Shown here: piece after piece, positions 14,032 through 21,285 of the stretch
Numbering within the stretch: the first letter of the stretch is position 1
Layout: each line of letters opens with the position of its first letter
Source: CAZWMK01 sp964635065
GTDB lineage: Bacteria > Pseudomonadota > Alphaproteobacteria > Sphingomonadales > Sphingomonadaceae
NCBI GenBank assembly: GCA_964635065.1
Contig: CAZWMK010000013.1
Coordinates: forward strand, 1-30,612
DNA: 30,612 nucleotides
Direction of reading: 5' to 3'
The notes under the pieces: generated by a model
What the model was told of the DNA's origin: nothing
Databases searched by the model: none
The model's input: the letters and a program-made list of their open reading frames with translations, nothing else
Translations under genes and position numbers: made by a program

Positions 14032-14988
14032 TTCGCCCCGCGCCCGACGGATCGCCCGCCATTTCACGACATTGGCATTATGCTCGGCCAGCGTCTCGGC
14101 AAAGACATGCCCTCCCGTACCATCCGCCACGAAAAACAGCGCCTTGGTCTTGCCGGGATCCAGCACCGCGGCAATGGAATCCCGCCCCGGATTTGCAATG
14201 GGACCGTCGGGCAAGCCGGGCCGGACATAGGTGTTGTAGCCATTGTCGGCGCGCAGTTCCGACTGGCGGATACGGCGCCCCAGCGGTTTACCCTTTGTGA
14301 TTGGGTAGATGACGGTCGGGTCGGCATCGAGTTTCATGCCGATACGCAGACGGTTGGAATAAACGCCTGCAACCGTCCGCCGTTCGGCGGGTTTTCCGGT
14401 TTCTTTCTCGACAATCGACGCCAGAATGATCGCTTCCTCGGGCGTCTTGACGACGCTGTGCGCCTTGCGGGCTTGCCAGAGTTCCCCAAGCGTGTCGGCC
14501 ATGGCATCCTGCATTCGCTTCAGCACGGCAGCGCGGCTTTCACCCCGCTGAAAGGCATAGGAATCAGGCAGGACAGAGCCTTCGGCAGGCACCGCCACAT
14601 CACCGGTCAGCAGCACTTCCGTCATCAAACGTTCATGAACGAGAATGGACGGCATGCCTTCGGGCACAGTCAAAAGATGCTGGACAGGCGCGGCATGCTG
14701 GAGCGTATTCAACAGATCGCGCGCGCTGAGTGCGGCAGGCAGGGAAAACTCGCCAGCCTTGATTGGATCGGGCGTTCCGAACAAGCGCACCAGCAGCCTG
14801 AAACGGACAGATGATTCGATCACACCTGCCGCTTCAAGCTGTTTTGCCGCACTGGCAAGCGAAGCGCCGCGCGGTATCTGGACCATGACCGTTTCACTGG
14901 ACGGTCCGTTGGCACGCCACAGATATTGCAGGCTGCCGATGGCCACGATCGCCAACAAGGCGGCGACCATGGCCAGTCGACGGATCAT
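14026..14988 (-). CDS. mltG: endolytic murein transglycosylase MltG
   Basis: A 320-residue inner-membrane protein that cleaves nascent glycan strands and so sets their length. One transmembrane helix lies at about residues 5-22. A LysM-like segment follows (VMVQIPRGASLASAAKQLE), then the YceG-like catalytic domain with the Glu in ASIVEKETG (E194), VAGVYSNRL, the LDADPTVIY strand and YNTYVRPGLPDGPI. The start at 14988 is set by an ATGA overlap with the fabF stop; a longer frame upstream lies wholly inside fabF. mltG next to fabF is a common alphaproteobacterial order. The coupling ties envelope growth to fatty-acid synthesis, although this is inference. Confidence 0.95.
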   Translation of the reverse strand: MIRRLAMVAALLAIVAIGSLQYLWRANGPSSETVMVQIPRGASLASAAKQLEAAGVIESSVRFRLLVRLFGTPDPIKAGEFSLPAALSARDLLNTLQHAAPVQHLLTVPEGMPSILVHERLMTEVLLTGDVAVPAEGSVLPDSYAFQRGESRAAVLKRMQDAMADTLGELWQARKAHSVVKTPEEAIILASIVEKETGKPAERRTVAGVYSNRLRIGMKLDADPTVIYPITKGKPLGRRIRQSELRADNGYNTYVRPGLPDGPIANPGRDSIAAVLDPGKTKALFFVADGTGGHVFAETLAEHNANVVKWRAIRRARGEL

Positions 14989-16244
14989 AGAGCCTTCAGC
15001 ACCAGGCTGGCATTGGTGCCGCCAAAGCCGAAGCTGTTGTTCAGCGCGGCACGAATCACGCGCTTCTTGGCAACATTCGGCACGAGGTCGACGCCGATGC
15101 AACCATCGGACGGATTTTCAAGATTGATCGTCGGCGGCGCAACCTGGTCGCGGATCGCAAGCAGGCAGAAAATCGCCTCAACCGCGCCCGCGCCACCCAG
15201 CAGGTGGCCGATGGCCGACTTGGTCGACGACATCGACACATTGGCCATCGCATCGCCGAACAGACGACGCACAGCGCCCAGTTCGATTTCATCGCCCAAA
15301 GGCGTCGATGTGCCATGCGCGTTGATGTAATCGATGTCGGCTGGGGTCATCCCCGCACGCTTGAGCGCATTTTGCATCGCCCGGAAACCGCCGTCGCCCG
15401 ATTCATGCGGTGCGGTGACATGATAGGCATCGCCCGTCAGACCATAGCCGACGACTTCGCCATAGATCTTCGCACCACGCGCCTTGGCATGTTCATATTC
15501 TTCAAGGCAGACCACACCCGCACCTTCGCCCATGACAAACCCGTCGCGGTCCTTGTCATAAGGGCGGCTGGCGCGCGCTGGATCATCGTTGAACGCGGTG
15601 CTGAGCGCGCGCGCCTGGGCGAAGCCAGCGATGCCGAGCGGACAGATCGCGCCTTCAGCGCCGCCGGCCAGCATGATGTCGGCGTCATCGAGCGCGATCA
15701 TGCGGGCGGCATCACCAATGGCATGCGCACCGGTGGAGCAGGCCGTGACAACGGCATGGTTCGGCCCCTTCAGGCCATATTTGATCGAGACCTGACCCGA
15801 AATCAGGTTGATCAGACGGCCATGCACGAAGTGCGGCGACACGCGACGCGGGCCTTTTTCGTGACAGACGATCGATTCTTTCTCGATACCCGGCAGACCG
15901 CCGATGCCCGAACCGATCGAACAACCGGCACGCAGCTTCTGCTCTTCGGTCAGATTTTCGAGGCCAGCATCTTCAAGCGCCTGCCCAGCCGCATCGATGC
16001 CATATTGGATGAACGGATCCACCTGGCGCTGCACCTTGTGATCCACGCGGCGGTTCGGATCGAATTCGCCCGGGCCTGTGCCATATTTGACTTCGCAGGC
16101 AATGCGGCAGGCATGGTCGCTCGCATCGAAGCGCGTAATCGGCCCAGCCCCCGATTTGCCCGCGATGATATTCGCCCACGCAGTTTCAACGTCGGCGCCC
16201 AGTGGCGTCACAAGGCCCAGTCCGGTTACAACAACACGGCGCAT
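14985..16244 (-). CDS. fabF: 3-oxoacyl-ACP synthase II FabF (KAS II)
   Basis: A 419-residue condensing enzyme that elongates acyl-ACP with malonyl-ACP in type II fatty-acid synthesis. The catalytic triad is C169 in VTACSTGAHA, His in INAHGTSTPLGD, and His in KSAIGHLLGGAG. The C-terminal GFGGTNASLVL is the usual glycine-rich finish. Length matches FabF. It lies 120 bases after acpP, from which it is separated by a hairpin (16299-16328), and overlaps mltG by four bases. Confidence 0.97.
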   Translation of the reverse strand: MRRVVVTGLGLVTPLGADVETAWANIIAGKSGAGPITRFDASDHACRIACEVKYGTGPGEFDPNRRVDHKVQRQVDPFIQYGIDAAGQALEDAGLENLTEEQKLRAGCSIGSGIGGLPGIEKESIVCHEKGPRRVSPHFVHGRLINLISGQVSIKYGLKGPNHAVVTACSTGAHAIGDAARMIALDDADIMLAGGAEGAICPLGIAGFAQARALSTAFNDDPARASRPYDKDRDGFVMGEGAGVVCLEEYEHAKARGAKIYGEVVGYGLTGDAYHVTAPHESGDGGFRAMQNALKRAGMTPADIDYINAHGTSTPLGDEIELGAVRRLFGDAMANVSMSSTKSAIGHLLGGAGAVEAIFCLLAIRDQVAPPTINLENPSDGCIGVDLVPNVAKKRVIRAALNNSFGFGGTNASLVLKAL

Positions 16245-16298
16245 TCGCCTCTCCCCATATGGCTTGCAAGAAAAACGGTCTTGGCGGTTTTGAACGCA

Positions 16299-16328
16299 AA
16301 CGGCTCCCCAGCATGCCGGAGAGCCGTT
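16299..16328 (-). terminator. intercistronic hairpin between acpP and fabF (weak terminator or processing site)
   Basis: The 8-bp stem AACGGCTC/GAGCCGTT (16299-16306 with 16321-16328) is extended by two further pairs around a mismatch. On the minus strand it is followed by TGCGTTC rather than a real T-run. This fits a partial terminator or an RNA-stability element that lowers fabF relative to acpP. Confidence 0.4.
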
Positions 16329-16364
16329 CGCACTATCGTCAGGCCGACAGCCGCGATCGCCTTG

Positions 16365-16607
16365 TCAGGCGGCGCCGCCGTTTTCCTGGATGAAGCTGAT
16401 CGCATCGCGAACGGTCAGGATCTTTTCAGCCGCATCGTCGGGGATTTCAACGCCGAATTCTTCTTCGAACGCCATCACCAGTTCGACGGTGTCGAGGCTG
16501 TCCGCACCCAGATCATCGATGAAGCTTGCGTCTTCGGTCACCTTTTCGGCTTCAACGCCGAGATGCTCGATCACAATCTTCTTAACCCGCTCTGCGACGT
16601 CGCTCAT
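16365..16607 (-). CDS. acpP: acyl carrier protein AcpP
   Basis: An 80-residue acidic four-helix carrier protein. The 4'-phosphopantetheine attachment site is S37 in GADSLDTVELV. It carries growing acyl chains between the Fab enzymes and supplies lipid A and phospholipid synthesis. It lies between fabG (91-base gap upstream) and fabF (120-base gap downstream). The 91-base gap could hold a separate promoter, as acpP is usually expressed far above its neighbours, but I do not see a clear one. Confidence 0.98.
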   Translation of the reverse strand: MSDVAERVKKIVIEHLGVEAEKVTEDASFIDDLGADSLDTVELVMAFEEEFGVEIPDDAAEKILTVRDAISFIQENGGAA

Positions 16608-16698
16608 TTCTTGACCCTTCAGTTGGGAGTTAAAACCTGTCCGGCCTGCCGATAGCCTTGGATAATGACGCTTGCAAGACCCGGAAGGCAGACTTTGT

Positions 16699-17439
16699 TC
16701 AGATCATCGCCATTCCGCCGTTCACATGCAAGGTCTGGCCGGTGACATAACCGGCCTCGCGGCTGGCAAGATAGACCACCGCCGCCGCAATGTCTCGGCC
16801 TTCGCCAAGGCGACCGGCTGGTATGCGCGACGTGAGCGCATCCTTTTGCGCATCAGGCAGCACGTCGGTCATGGCCGAGGTAATGAAGCCGGGCGCGACG
16901 CAGTTCACCGTCAAATTCCGGCTCGCCACCTCCTGCGCCAGCGCCTTCGACATCCCGATCAGGCCCGCCTTCGACGCGGCATAATTGGCCTGTCCCGGAT
17001 TGCCGGTAACGCCCACCACCGAGGTGATCGAGATGATACGGCCAAAACGCGCCTTCATCATGGGCTTGAGGGCCGCCCGCGCGAGACGGAAGGACGCTTC
17101 GAGGTTGATACGGATCACCTGATCCCATTCCTCGTCCTTCATCCGCATCGCAAGGTTATCGCGCGTGACGCCGGCATTATTGACCAGAATGTCGATGCCG
17201 CCCAAAGCCTCGACCGCCTGACCGACGAGTGCATCGACTGCGCCCGTATCCGACAGGTTACACGGCAGGACGACATGGCCCGCGCCCGGCAGGCCCGCCG
17301 CCACCGCTTCCAGTGCCTCGCGCCGCGTGCCCGACAGCGCGATCGTCGCGCCATGTTCGGCCAGTGCCGCCGCAATCGCCGAACCGATGCCGCCCGATGC
17401 GCCGGTCACCAGCGCCTTCATGCCCGTGAGATCGAACAT
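16699..17439 (-). CDS. fabG: 3-oxoacyl-ACP reductase FabG
   Basis: A 246-residue short-chain dehydrogenase that uses NADPH to reduce 3-oxoacyl-ACP. The nucleotide motif is TGASGGIG (12-19), then NNAG (87-90), and the catalytic S140, Y153 and K157 (YAASK). The C-terminus TGQTLHVNGGMAMI is typical of FabG. The start at 17439 is supported by GAGGAG 7 bases upstream; the open frame continues 58 codons further, but only inside fabD. It follows fabD by 11 bases. Confidence 0.96.
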   Translation of the reverse strand: MFDLTGMKALVTGASGGIGSAIAAALAEHGATIALSGTRREALEAVAAGLPGAGHVVLPCNLSDTGAVDALVGQAVEALGGIDILVNNAGVTRDNLAMRMKDEEWDQVIRINLEASFRLARAALKPMMKARFGRIISITSVVGVTGNPGQANYAASKAGLIGMSKALAQEVASRNLTVNCVAPGFITSAMTDVLPDAQKDALTSRIPAGRLGEGRDIAAAVVYLASREAGYVTGQTLHVNGGMAMI

Positions 17440-17450
17440 CAAACTTCTCC

Positions 17451-18389
17451 TCAAAGCGTCTTTGCAAAGGCTTCGATGTCGTCCATCGACACGAGGCTTA
17501 CGGTGGCGGCATCCTTTTCGATGCGCTTGATCATCGGGGCAAGCACCTTGCCGCCCAGTTCGACGAAGCTGTCGGCGCCAAGACCGACCATCGCCGACAC
17601 GCTTTCGCGCCAACGCACCATGCCAGTCACCTGTTCGACGAGCAGGCGACGAATCTCGGCGGGATCAGTCACCGGCCCTGCCGTGACGTTCGCAACAAGC
17701 GGCACGAACGGCGCGCGAATGTCGGCCTTGCCCAGCGCTTCCGCCATCGCGTCGGCGGCAGGCTGCATCAGCGCGCAGTGGAAGGGAGCCGAAACGGGGA
17801 GTAGGATCGCACGTTTGGCGCCCTTGCCCTTGGCGATGTCGAGTGCGCGTTCGACGGCGGCCTTGTGGCCCGACACAACGACCTGCCCCGGCGCATTGTC
17901 GTTGGCGGCCTGACAGACTTCACCCTGTGCGGCTTCGGCGGCCACCGCCTGCGCATCAGCCAGATCAAGCCCCAGCAGCGCGGCCATCGCGCCTTCGCCC
18001 ACCGGTACGGCGGCCTGCATCGCGCGGCCACGCAGCTTCAACAGGCGCGCGGTGTCGGCCAGCGACAACGAACCAGCCGCGCACAGTGCCGTGTACTCGC
18101 CAAGGCTGTGGCCCGCGACATGGCCTGCCACGTCGGCCAGCTTGTGACCGCCTTCGGCTTCGAGAATGCGCAGCACGGCAATGGCGTTCGCCATGATCGC
18201 GGGCTGGGCGTTTTCAGTCAGCGTCAGCTGGTCTTCGGGGCCTTCGAACATGATGCGCGACAGGGACTGGCCCAGCGCCTCATCGACTTCTTGAAAGACG
18301 GCGCGCGCCGTGGCGCTGGCGGCGGCAAGCGCCTGCCCCATGCCCACTGCCTGGCTGCCCTGGCCTGGAAAGACGAATGCTCGGGTCAT
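17451..18389 (-). CDS. fabD: malonyl-CoA:ACP transacylase FabD
   Basis: A 312-residue acyltransferase that loads malonyl groups onto ACP. It begins with the canonical MTRAFVFPGQGSQ. The nucleophile is S95 in GHSLGEY, and the second catalytic His lies in SAPFHCALM. AAGGAT precedes the ATG. The open frame extends 163 codons upstream into the intergenic region and the divergent gene, but all homology starts at MTRAF. It is the first gene of the fab operon, driven from the 268-base divergent gap. Confidence 0.96.
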   Translation of the reverse strand: MTRAFVFPGQGSQAVGMGQALAAASATARAVFQEVDEALGQSLSRIMFEGPEDQLTLTENAQPAIMANAIAVLRILEAEGGHKLADVAGHVAGHSLGEYTALCAAGSLSLADTARLLKLRGRAMQAAVPVGEGAMAALLGLDLADAQAVAAEAAQGEVCQAANDNAPGQVVVSGHKAAVERALDIAKGKGAKRAILLPVSAPFHCALMQPAADAMAEALGKADIRAPFVPLVANVTAGPVTDPAEIRRLLVEQVTGMVRWRESVSAMVGLGADSFVELGGKVLAPMIKRIEKDAATVSLVSMDDIEAFAKTL

Positions 18390-18462
18390 GCGATCCCATC
18401 CTTTTATCAGAGGAACTGTTTCATATTTGCGCTTAAACGCAGCGACAGGGCCGTGCAAGAAA

Positions 18463-18481
18463 TTGACTATGCCGATGTCAA
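18463..18481. promoter_or_regulatory. TTGAC-N9-GTCAA dyad in the fabD/TPR divergent region
   Basis: An inverted repeat TTGAC (18463-18467) and GTCAA (18477-18481) places a -35-like TTGAC on each strand between the divergent fabD and TPR genes. I could not match convincing -10 boxes at 17 bases, so it may be an operator rather than paired promoters. Confidence 0.25.
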
Positions 18482-18599
18482 AGCTACCACTTTGCGTAAC
18501 CCGTCTGTTTGAGTAAGGTCGCGCCGGATTCGGGTGCGTATCGGACGGTGTGGCATTCATCTGCCAGCCATGCGGTTGCGCTATAAATGCGAACTCGAG

Positions 18600-18632
18600 G
18601 CAAAAGCCTGCCTTCTTCAGGCGGTCTTTTGC
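18600..18632 (+). other. 5'-leader hairpin before the TPR-protein gene
   Basis: GCAAAAG (18600-18606) pairs with CTTTTGC (18626-18632), and inside it CCTG pairs with CAGG around a CCTTCTT loop, leaving a CGGT bulge. It ends about 10 bases before the Shine-Dalgarno, so it could protect the mRNA or influence ribosome entry. It has no trailing T-run and is not a terminator. Confidence 0.35.
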
Positions 18633-18657
18633 GGGGAATAGAGGGAAAAGGATCGAT

Positions 18658-19797
18658 ATGAAGTTTGTGTCACGCCTTGCAGTCGCCGCTGCGTTCACCA
18701 TGGCTGCGCCTGTTGCCATGACAGCCATTGCCACACCCGCTTTCGCACAGGCCCTGTCGCCTGCCGTCGGCAAGCCGCTCCAGGAAGCGCAGAAACTTGC
18801 GGGCAGCGGCAATCTGGCCGCAGCCTCGCAGCGCCTCGCCGCTGCCCGCGCTGCTGCCAAAACTCCGGCCGAGCGCAAGAAGGTCGCTGAAATGGCTGCC
18901 TATGTGCACACCCGGGCCGGTCGCTTCGCCGCCGCAGCCCAGGAGCTGGAATCGGTTGGCGCTGGCGCAGCGCAGCTTGCGCCGCTTTATTATCGTGCCG
19001 GCAACTATGACAAAGCAATCGCGCTCGGCAAGAAGATGGGTAATGTCGATGGCCAGACCATCATCGCCCAGTCCTACATCAAGACCGGCAAATTTGCCGA
19101 AGCCGCCGACGTCTATGACAAGCTGATCAAGACGGGTGGCCCCCGCCAGCAGTGGCTGGAAAATCTTGCAGCCGCCCAGTTCAAGATGGGCGACAAAAAA
19201 GCCTATCTCGCCACCACCGAACGTCTGATCAAGACCGATCCGACCCCGGCGCGCTGGCGTACGCTGCTGACAGACCTCAAGGGTGCTGCCATGCCGCGCG
19301 AAGCCAAGCTTGGCCTGTTTCACCTGATGCGTGAAACTGGCAACGTCACCAAGCCGGAAGATTATGCGGAATTCGCCAAGCTCGCGATTGTCGCCGGTCA
19401 GGCCGGTGTCGCCAAGAATGCGCTTGACGAAGCGAAGGCAGCAAACGCCATCGCCGCCAATGACGCGATGACCGCGCGCATGATCGAGGCCGCCAACAAG
19501 CGTGCTGCGGCAGACCTTGCAGCCGTGGCAAAGCTGCCCAAGACGGCGGATGGCCAGATCAAGGCAGGCAATGTCTATCTTGGCAGCGGCGATTACGCCA
19601 AGGCCGCAGCTGCCTATGGCGCGGCCGTCAAGGCCGGCGGCACAACGACCGACAACGCCAAGCTGTTGCAGGGTATCGCCCAACTGCGTGGTGGTCAGAA
19701 GGCAGCAGCCAGTGCGACCTTCAAGTCGATCACCGGCGCCGGTTACAGCGACGTGGCGGCGCTCTGGTCGCTTTACGCTTCGACTCGCAAGGGTTGA
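18658..19797 (+). CDS. exported TPR-like repeat protein
   Basis: A 379-residue protein with a clear signal peptide (hydrophobic 7-28, cleavage likely after TPAFA, residue 30). The mature part is an Ala/Lys-rich helical solenoid with degenerate tetratricopeptide-type repeats (LYYRAGNYDKAIALG, QSYIKTGKFAEAADVYDKLI, VYLGSGDYAKAAAAYGAAV). It is probably a periplasmic scaffold, but no partner is known. The ATG at 18658 has AGGGAAAAGGA upstream and begins directly with the signal peptide; an in-frame ATG 36 codons earlier lies in the leader. A terminator follows, separating it from the ribosomal operon. Confidence 0.8.
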   Translation: MKFVSRLAVAAAFTMAAPVAMTAIATPAFAQALSPAVGKPLQEAQKLAGSGNLAAASQRLAAARAAAKTPAERKKVAEMAAYVHTRAGRFAAAAQELESVGAGAAQLAPLYYRAGNYDKAIALGKKMGNVDGQTIIAQSYIKTGKFAEAADVYDKLIKTGGPRQQWLENLAAAQFKMGDKKAYLATTERLIKTDPTPARWRTLLTDLKGAAMPREAKLGLFHLMRETGNVTKPEDYAEFAKLAIVAGQAGVAKNALDEAKAANAIAANDAMTARMIEAANKRAAADLAAVAKLPKTADGQIKAGNVYLGSGDYAKAAAAYGAAVKAGGTTTDNAKLLQGIAQLRGGQKAAASATFKSITGAGYSDVAALWSLYASTRKG

Positions 19798-19833
19798 TTT
19801 AATCCAAGAACTGCGCCATAGCGCGCACCAGCA

Positions 19834-19865
19834 CGGCGGGAGGTGTCCAAGCCTTCCGCCGTTTT
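19834..19865 (+). terminator. intrinsic terminator after the TPR gene (possible rpsF attenuator)
   Basis: A 10-bp stem (19834-19843 with 19852-19861; CGGCGGGAGG/CCTTCCGCCG, one G-T pair) with an 8-nt loop is followed by TTTT. It lies 37 bases after the TPR stop and 73 bases before rpsF. It may therefore end the TPR transcript or act as an attenuator in the rpsF leader. Confidence 0.65.
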
Positions 19866-19889
19866 GCTGTTCCCGAAGCCAGCCGGAGG

Positions 19890-19910
19890 GGCGCCGGATC
19901 ATCCGTCGCC
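19890..19910 (+). promoter_or_regulatory. leader hairpin upstream of rpsF (possible S6:S18 autoregulatory site)
   Basis: GGCG-c-CGGA-TCA-TCCG-t-CGCC forms a stem with one internal C/T mismatch, ending about 14 bases before the rpsF Shine-Dalgarno. S6:S18 leaders in other bacteria use a stem with a CCG-containing bulge. The resemblance here is loose. Confidence 0.3.
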
Positions 19911-19938
19911 AGCGATCGGCATTGAGGAGAAACAACGC

Positions 19939-20367
19939 ATGCCGCTTTACGAGCATGTCTTCCTGGCACGCCAGGATCTTGCGACAGGACAGGTCGATGG
20001 CCTGGCTGAAGCCTTCACCAAAATCATCGAAGACGGCCAGGGCAAGGTCCACAAGACCGAATACTGGGGTCTGCGTACCATTGCCTACCGGATCAAGAAG
20101 AACCGCAAGGCGCACTATGTCCTGCTGAACATCGAAGCGCCCGCCGCTGCTGTTCAGGAACTGGAACGCCAGGTTGCCCTGTCGGAAGATATCATCCGCT
20201 ATCAGACGATCCGCGTCGATGCGCTCGAAGCCGATCCGTCGGCGATGATGCGCAAGAGCGATCGTGGTGATCGCGCCGAGCGTGGTGAACGTGGTCCGCG
20301 TGGCGATCGCGGTGATCGCGCCCCCCGTGGTGAGCGTGCGCCCCGTGCGCCGCGTGGCGAGGAGTAA
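19939..20367 (+). CDS. rpsF: 30S ribosomal protein S6
   Basis: A 142-residue primary-binding partner of S18 in the 30S platform. The core (1-100) starts MPLYEHVFLARQDL and contains the typical EYWGLRTIAYRIKKNRKAHYV region. GAGGAG sits 9 bases before the ATG, which is preferred over an in-frame ATG 32 codons earlier. The C-terminal tail (about 107-142) is a charged low-complexity array of RGDR, RGER and APRG units. Extended S6 tails occur in alphaproteobacteria. It is the first gene of rpsF-rpsR-rplI. Confidence 0.97.
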   Translation: MPLYEHVFLARQDLATGQVDGLAEAFTKIIEDGQGKVHKTEYWGLRTIAYRIKKNRKAHYVLLNIEAPAAAVQELERQVALSEDIIRYQTIRVDALEADPSAMMRKSDRGDRAERGERGPRGDRGDRAPRGERAPRAPRGEE

Positions 20368-20372
20368 GGCTC

Positions 20373-20597
20373 ATGGCACGTCCGTTTTTCCGTCGCCGCA
20401 AGAGCTGCCCGTTCTCGGGCGCCAATGCACCGGCCATCGATTACAAGGATGTCCGTCTGCTTCAGGGCTTCGTCTCTGAACGTGGCAAGATCGTGCCCAG
20501 CCGCATCACTGCGGTGTCGGCGAAAAAGCAGCGCGAACTGGCAAAGGCGATCAAGCGCGCCCGCCATATCGGCCTGCTTCCGTTCCTCGTGAAATAA
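20373..20597 (+). CDS. rpsR: 30S ribosomal protein S18
   Basis: A 74-residue basic protein that binds S6 and 16S rRNA on the 30S platform. FRRRKSCPFS and IDYKDVRLLQGFVSERGKIVPSR are family hallmarks. It lies five bases after rpsF. Confidence 0.97.
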   Translation: MARPFFRRRKSCPFSGANAPAIDYKDVRLLQGFVSERGKIVPSRITAVSAKKQRELAKAIKRARHIGLLPFLVK

Positions 20598-20610
20598 GGG
20601 AGGCACGCAC

Positions 20611-21216
20611 ATGGCAGCCATGGACGTGATCTTGCTCGAGCGAGTCGAAAAGCTCGGCAACATCGGCGATGTGGTCTCGGTCAAGCCGGGCTTCGCACGC
20701 AATTTCCTCCTCCCGCGTGGCAAGGCGCTCCGCGCCAACGCGGCAAACAAGGCGAAGTTCGAAGCGAACCGCGCCGTCATCGAAGCTGAAAACGCCAAGC
20801 GTCGTGAAACCGCCGTGGCGGATTCGAAGTCGCTCGACGGCAAGACGGTCACGCTGATCCGTCAGGCGTCGAACACCGGCCATCTCTATGGTTCGGTTTC
20901 GGCCCGCGACCTTTCGGACATCCTCGAAGCCGATGGCGCAAAGGTGAACAAGCACCAGATCGTGCTCGACAAGCCGATCAAGTCGCTGGGCATCTACCAG
21001 GTCCGCGTCGCGCTTCACCCCGAAGTGTCGGTAAACGTCAAAGTGAACGTCGCCCGTTCGCCGGAAGAAGCCGAACTGCAGTTGCAGGGCGTCGACGTCA
21101 CCGCCGACATGTTCGAGCGTGATGCCGCCGGCTTTACCGAAGACTATGATCCGAATGCGGAACCCGGCGCCACCGCCGAAGTCGCAGCGGACGAAGGCGA
21201 AGAACTCGAAGGCTGA
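20611..21216 (+). CDS. rplI: 50S ribosomal protein L9
   Basis: A 201-residue protein that binds 23S rRNA at the base of the L1 stalk. The N-terminal globule reads MDVILLERVEKLGNIGDVVSVKPGFARNFLLPRGKA, with the typical long connecting helix after it and the C-terminal domain ending near residue 150. An acidic tail of about 50 residues (ending EVAADEGEELEG) exceeds the roughly 150-residue E. coli form, as usual in alphaproteobacteria. The ribosome binding site is GGGAGG. It is the last gene before a strong terminator. Confidence 0.96.
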   Translation: MAAMDVILLERVEKLGNIGDVVSVKPGFARNFLLPRGKALRANAANKAKFEANRAVIEAENAKRRETAVADSKSLDGKTVTLIRQASNTGHLYGSVSARDLSDILEADGAKVNKHQIVLDKPIKSLGIYQVRVALHPEVSVNVKVNVARSPEEAELQLQGVDVTADMFERDAAGFTEDYDPNAEPGATAEVAADEGEELEG

Positions 21217-21248
21217 GGCCCGCGGGTCTTCCTTCGAAGACAGGAAAA

Positions 21249-21281
21249 GGGCCGCGACGGCATCCCGTCGCGGCCCTTTTT
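21249..21281. terminator. bidirectional intrinsic terminator between rplI and the M13 peptidase gene
   Basis: A perfect 12-bp stem (GGGCCGCGACGG, 21249-21260, with 21265-21276) with a 4-nt loop is followed by TTTTT on the plus strand. AAAA precedes it, so it can also serve the minus-strand gene ending at 21286. Confidence 0.92.
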
Positions 21282-21285
21282 CCAT

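Noticed and set aside
17440..17613. Upstream extension of the fabG frame by 58 codons, and similar extensions of fabD, mltG, rpsF and slt
   Set aside because: The extensions lie inside neighbouring genes or leaders, lack family homology, and good ribosome binding sites exist at the shorter starts.
18387..18490. TTGACA on the minus strand as the -35 of a fabD promoter
   Set aside because: No acceptable -10 occurs 16-18 bases downstream (the hexamer there is TTGCAC), so I did not call a promoter.
20200..20370. Repeated GATCGTGGTGATCGCG-like units as a DNA repeat or CRISPR-like array
   Set aside because: They encode the low-complexity tail of S6 in frame, and have no spacers or regular repeat length.
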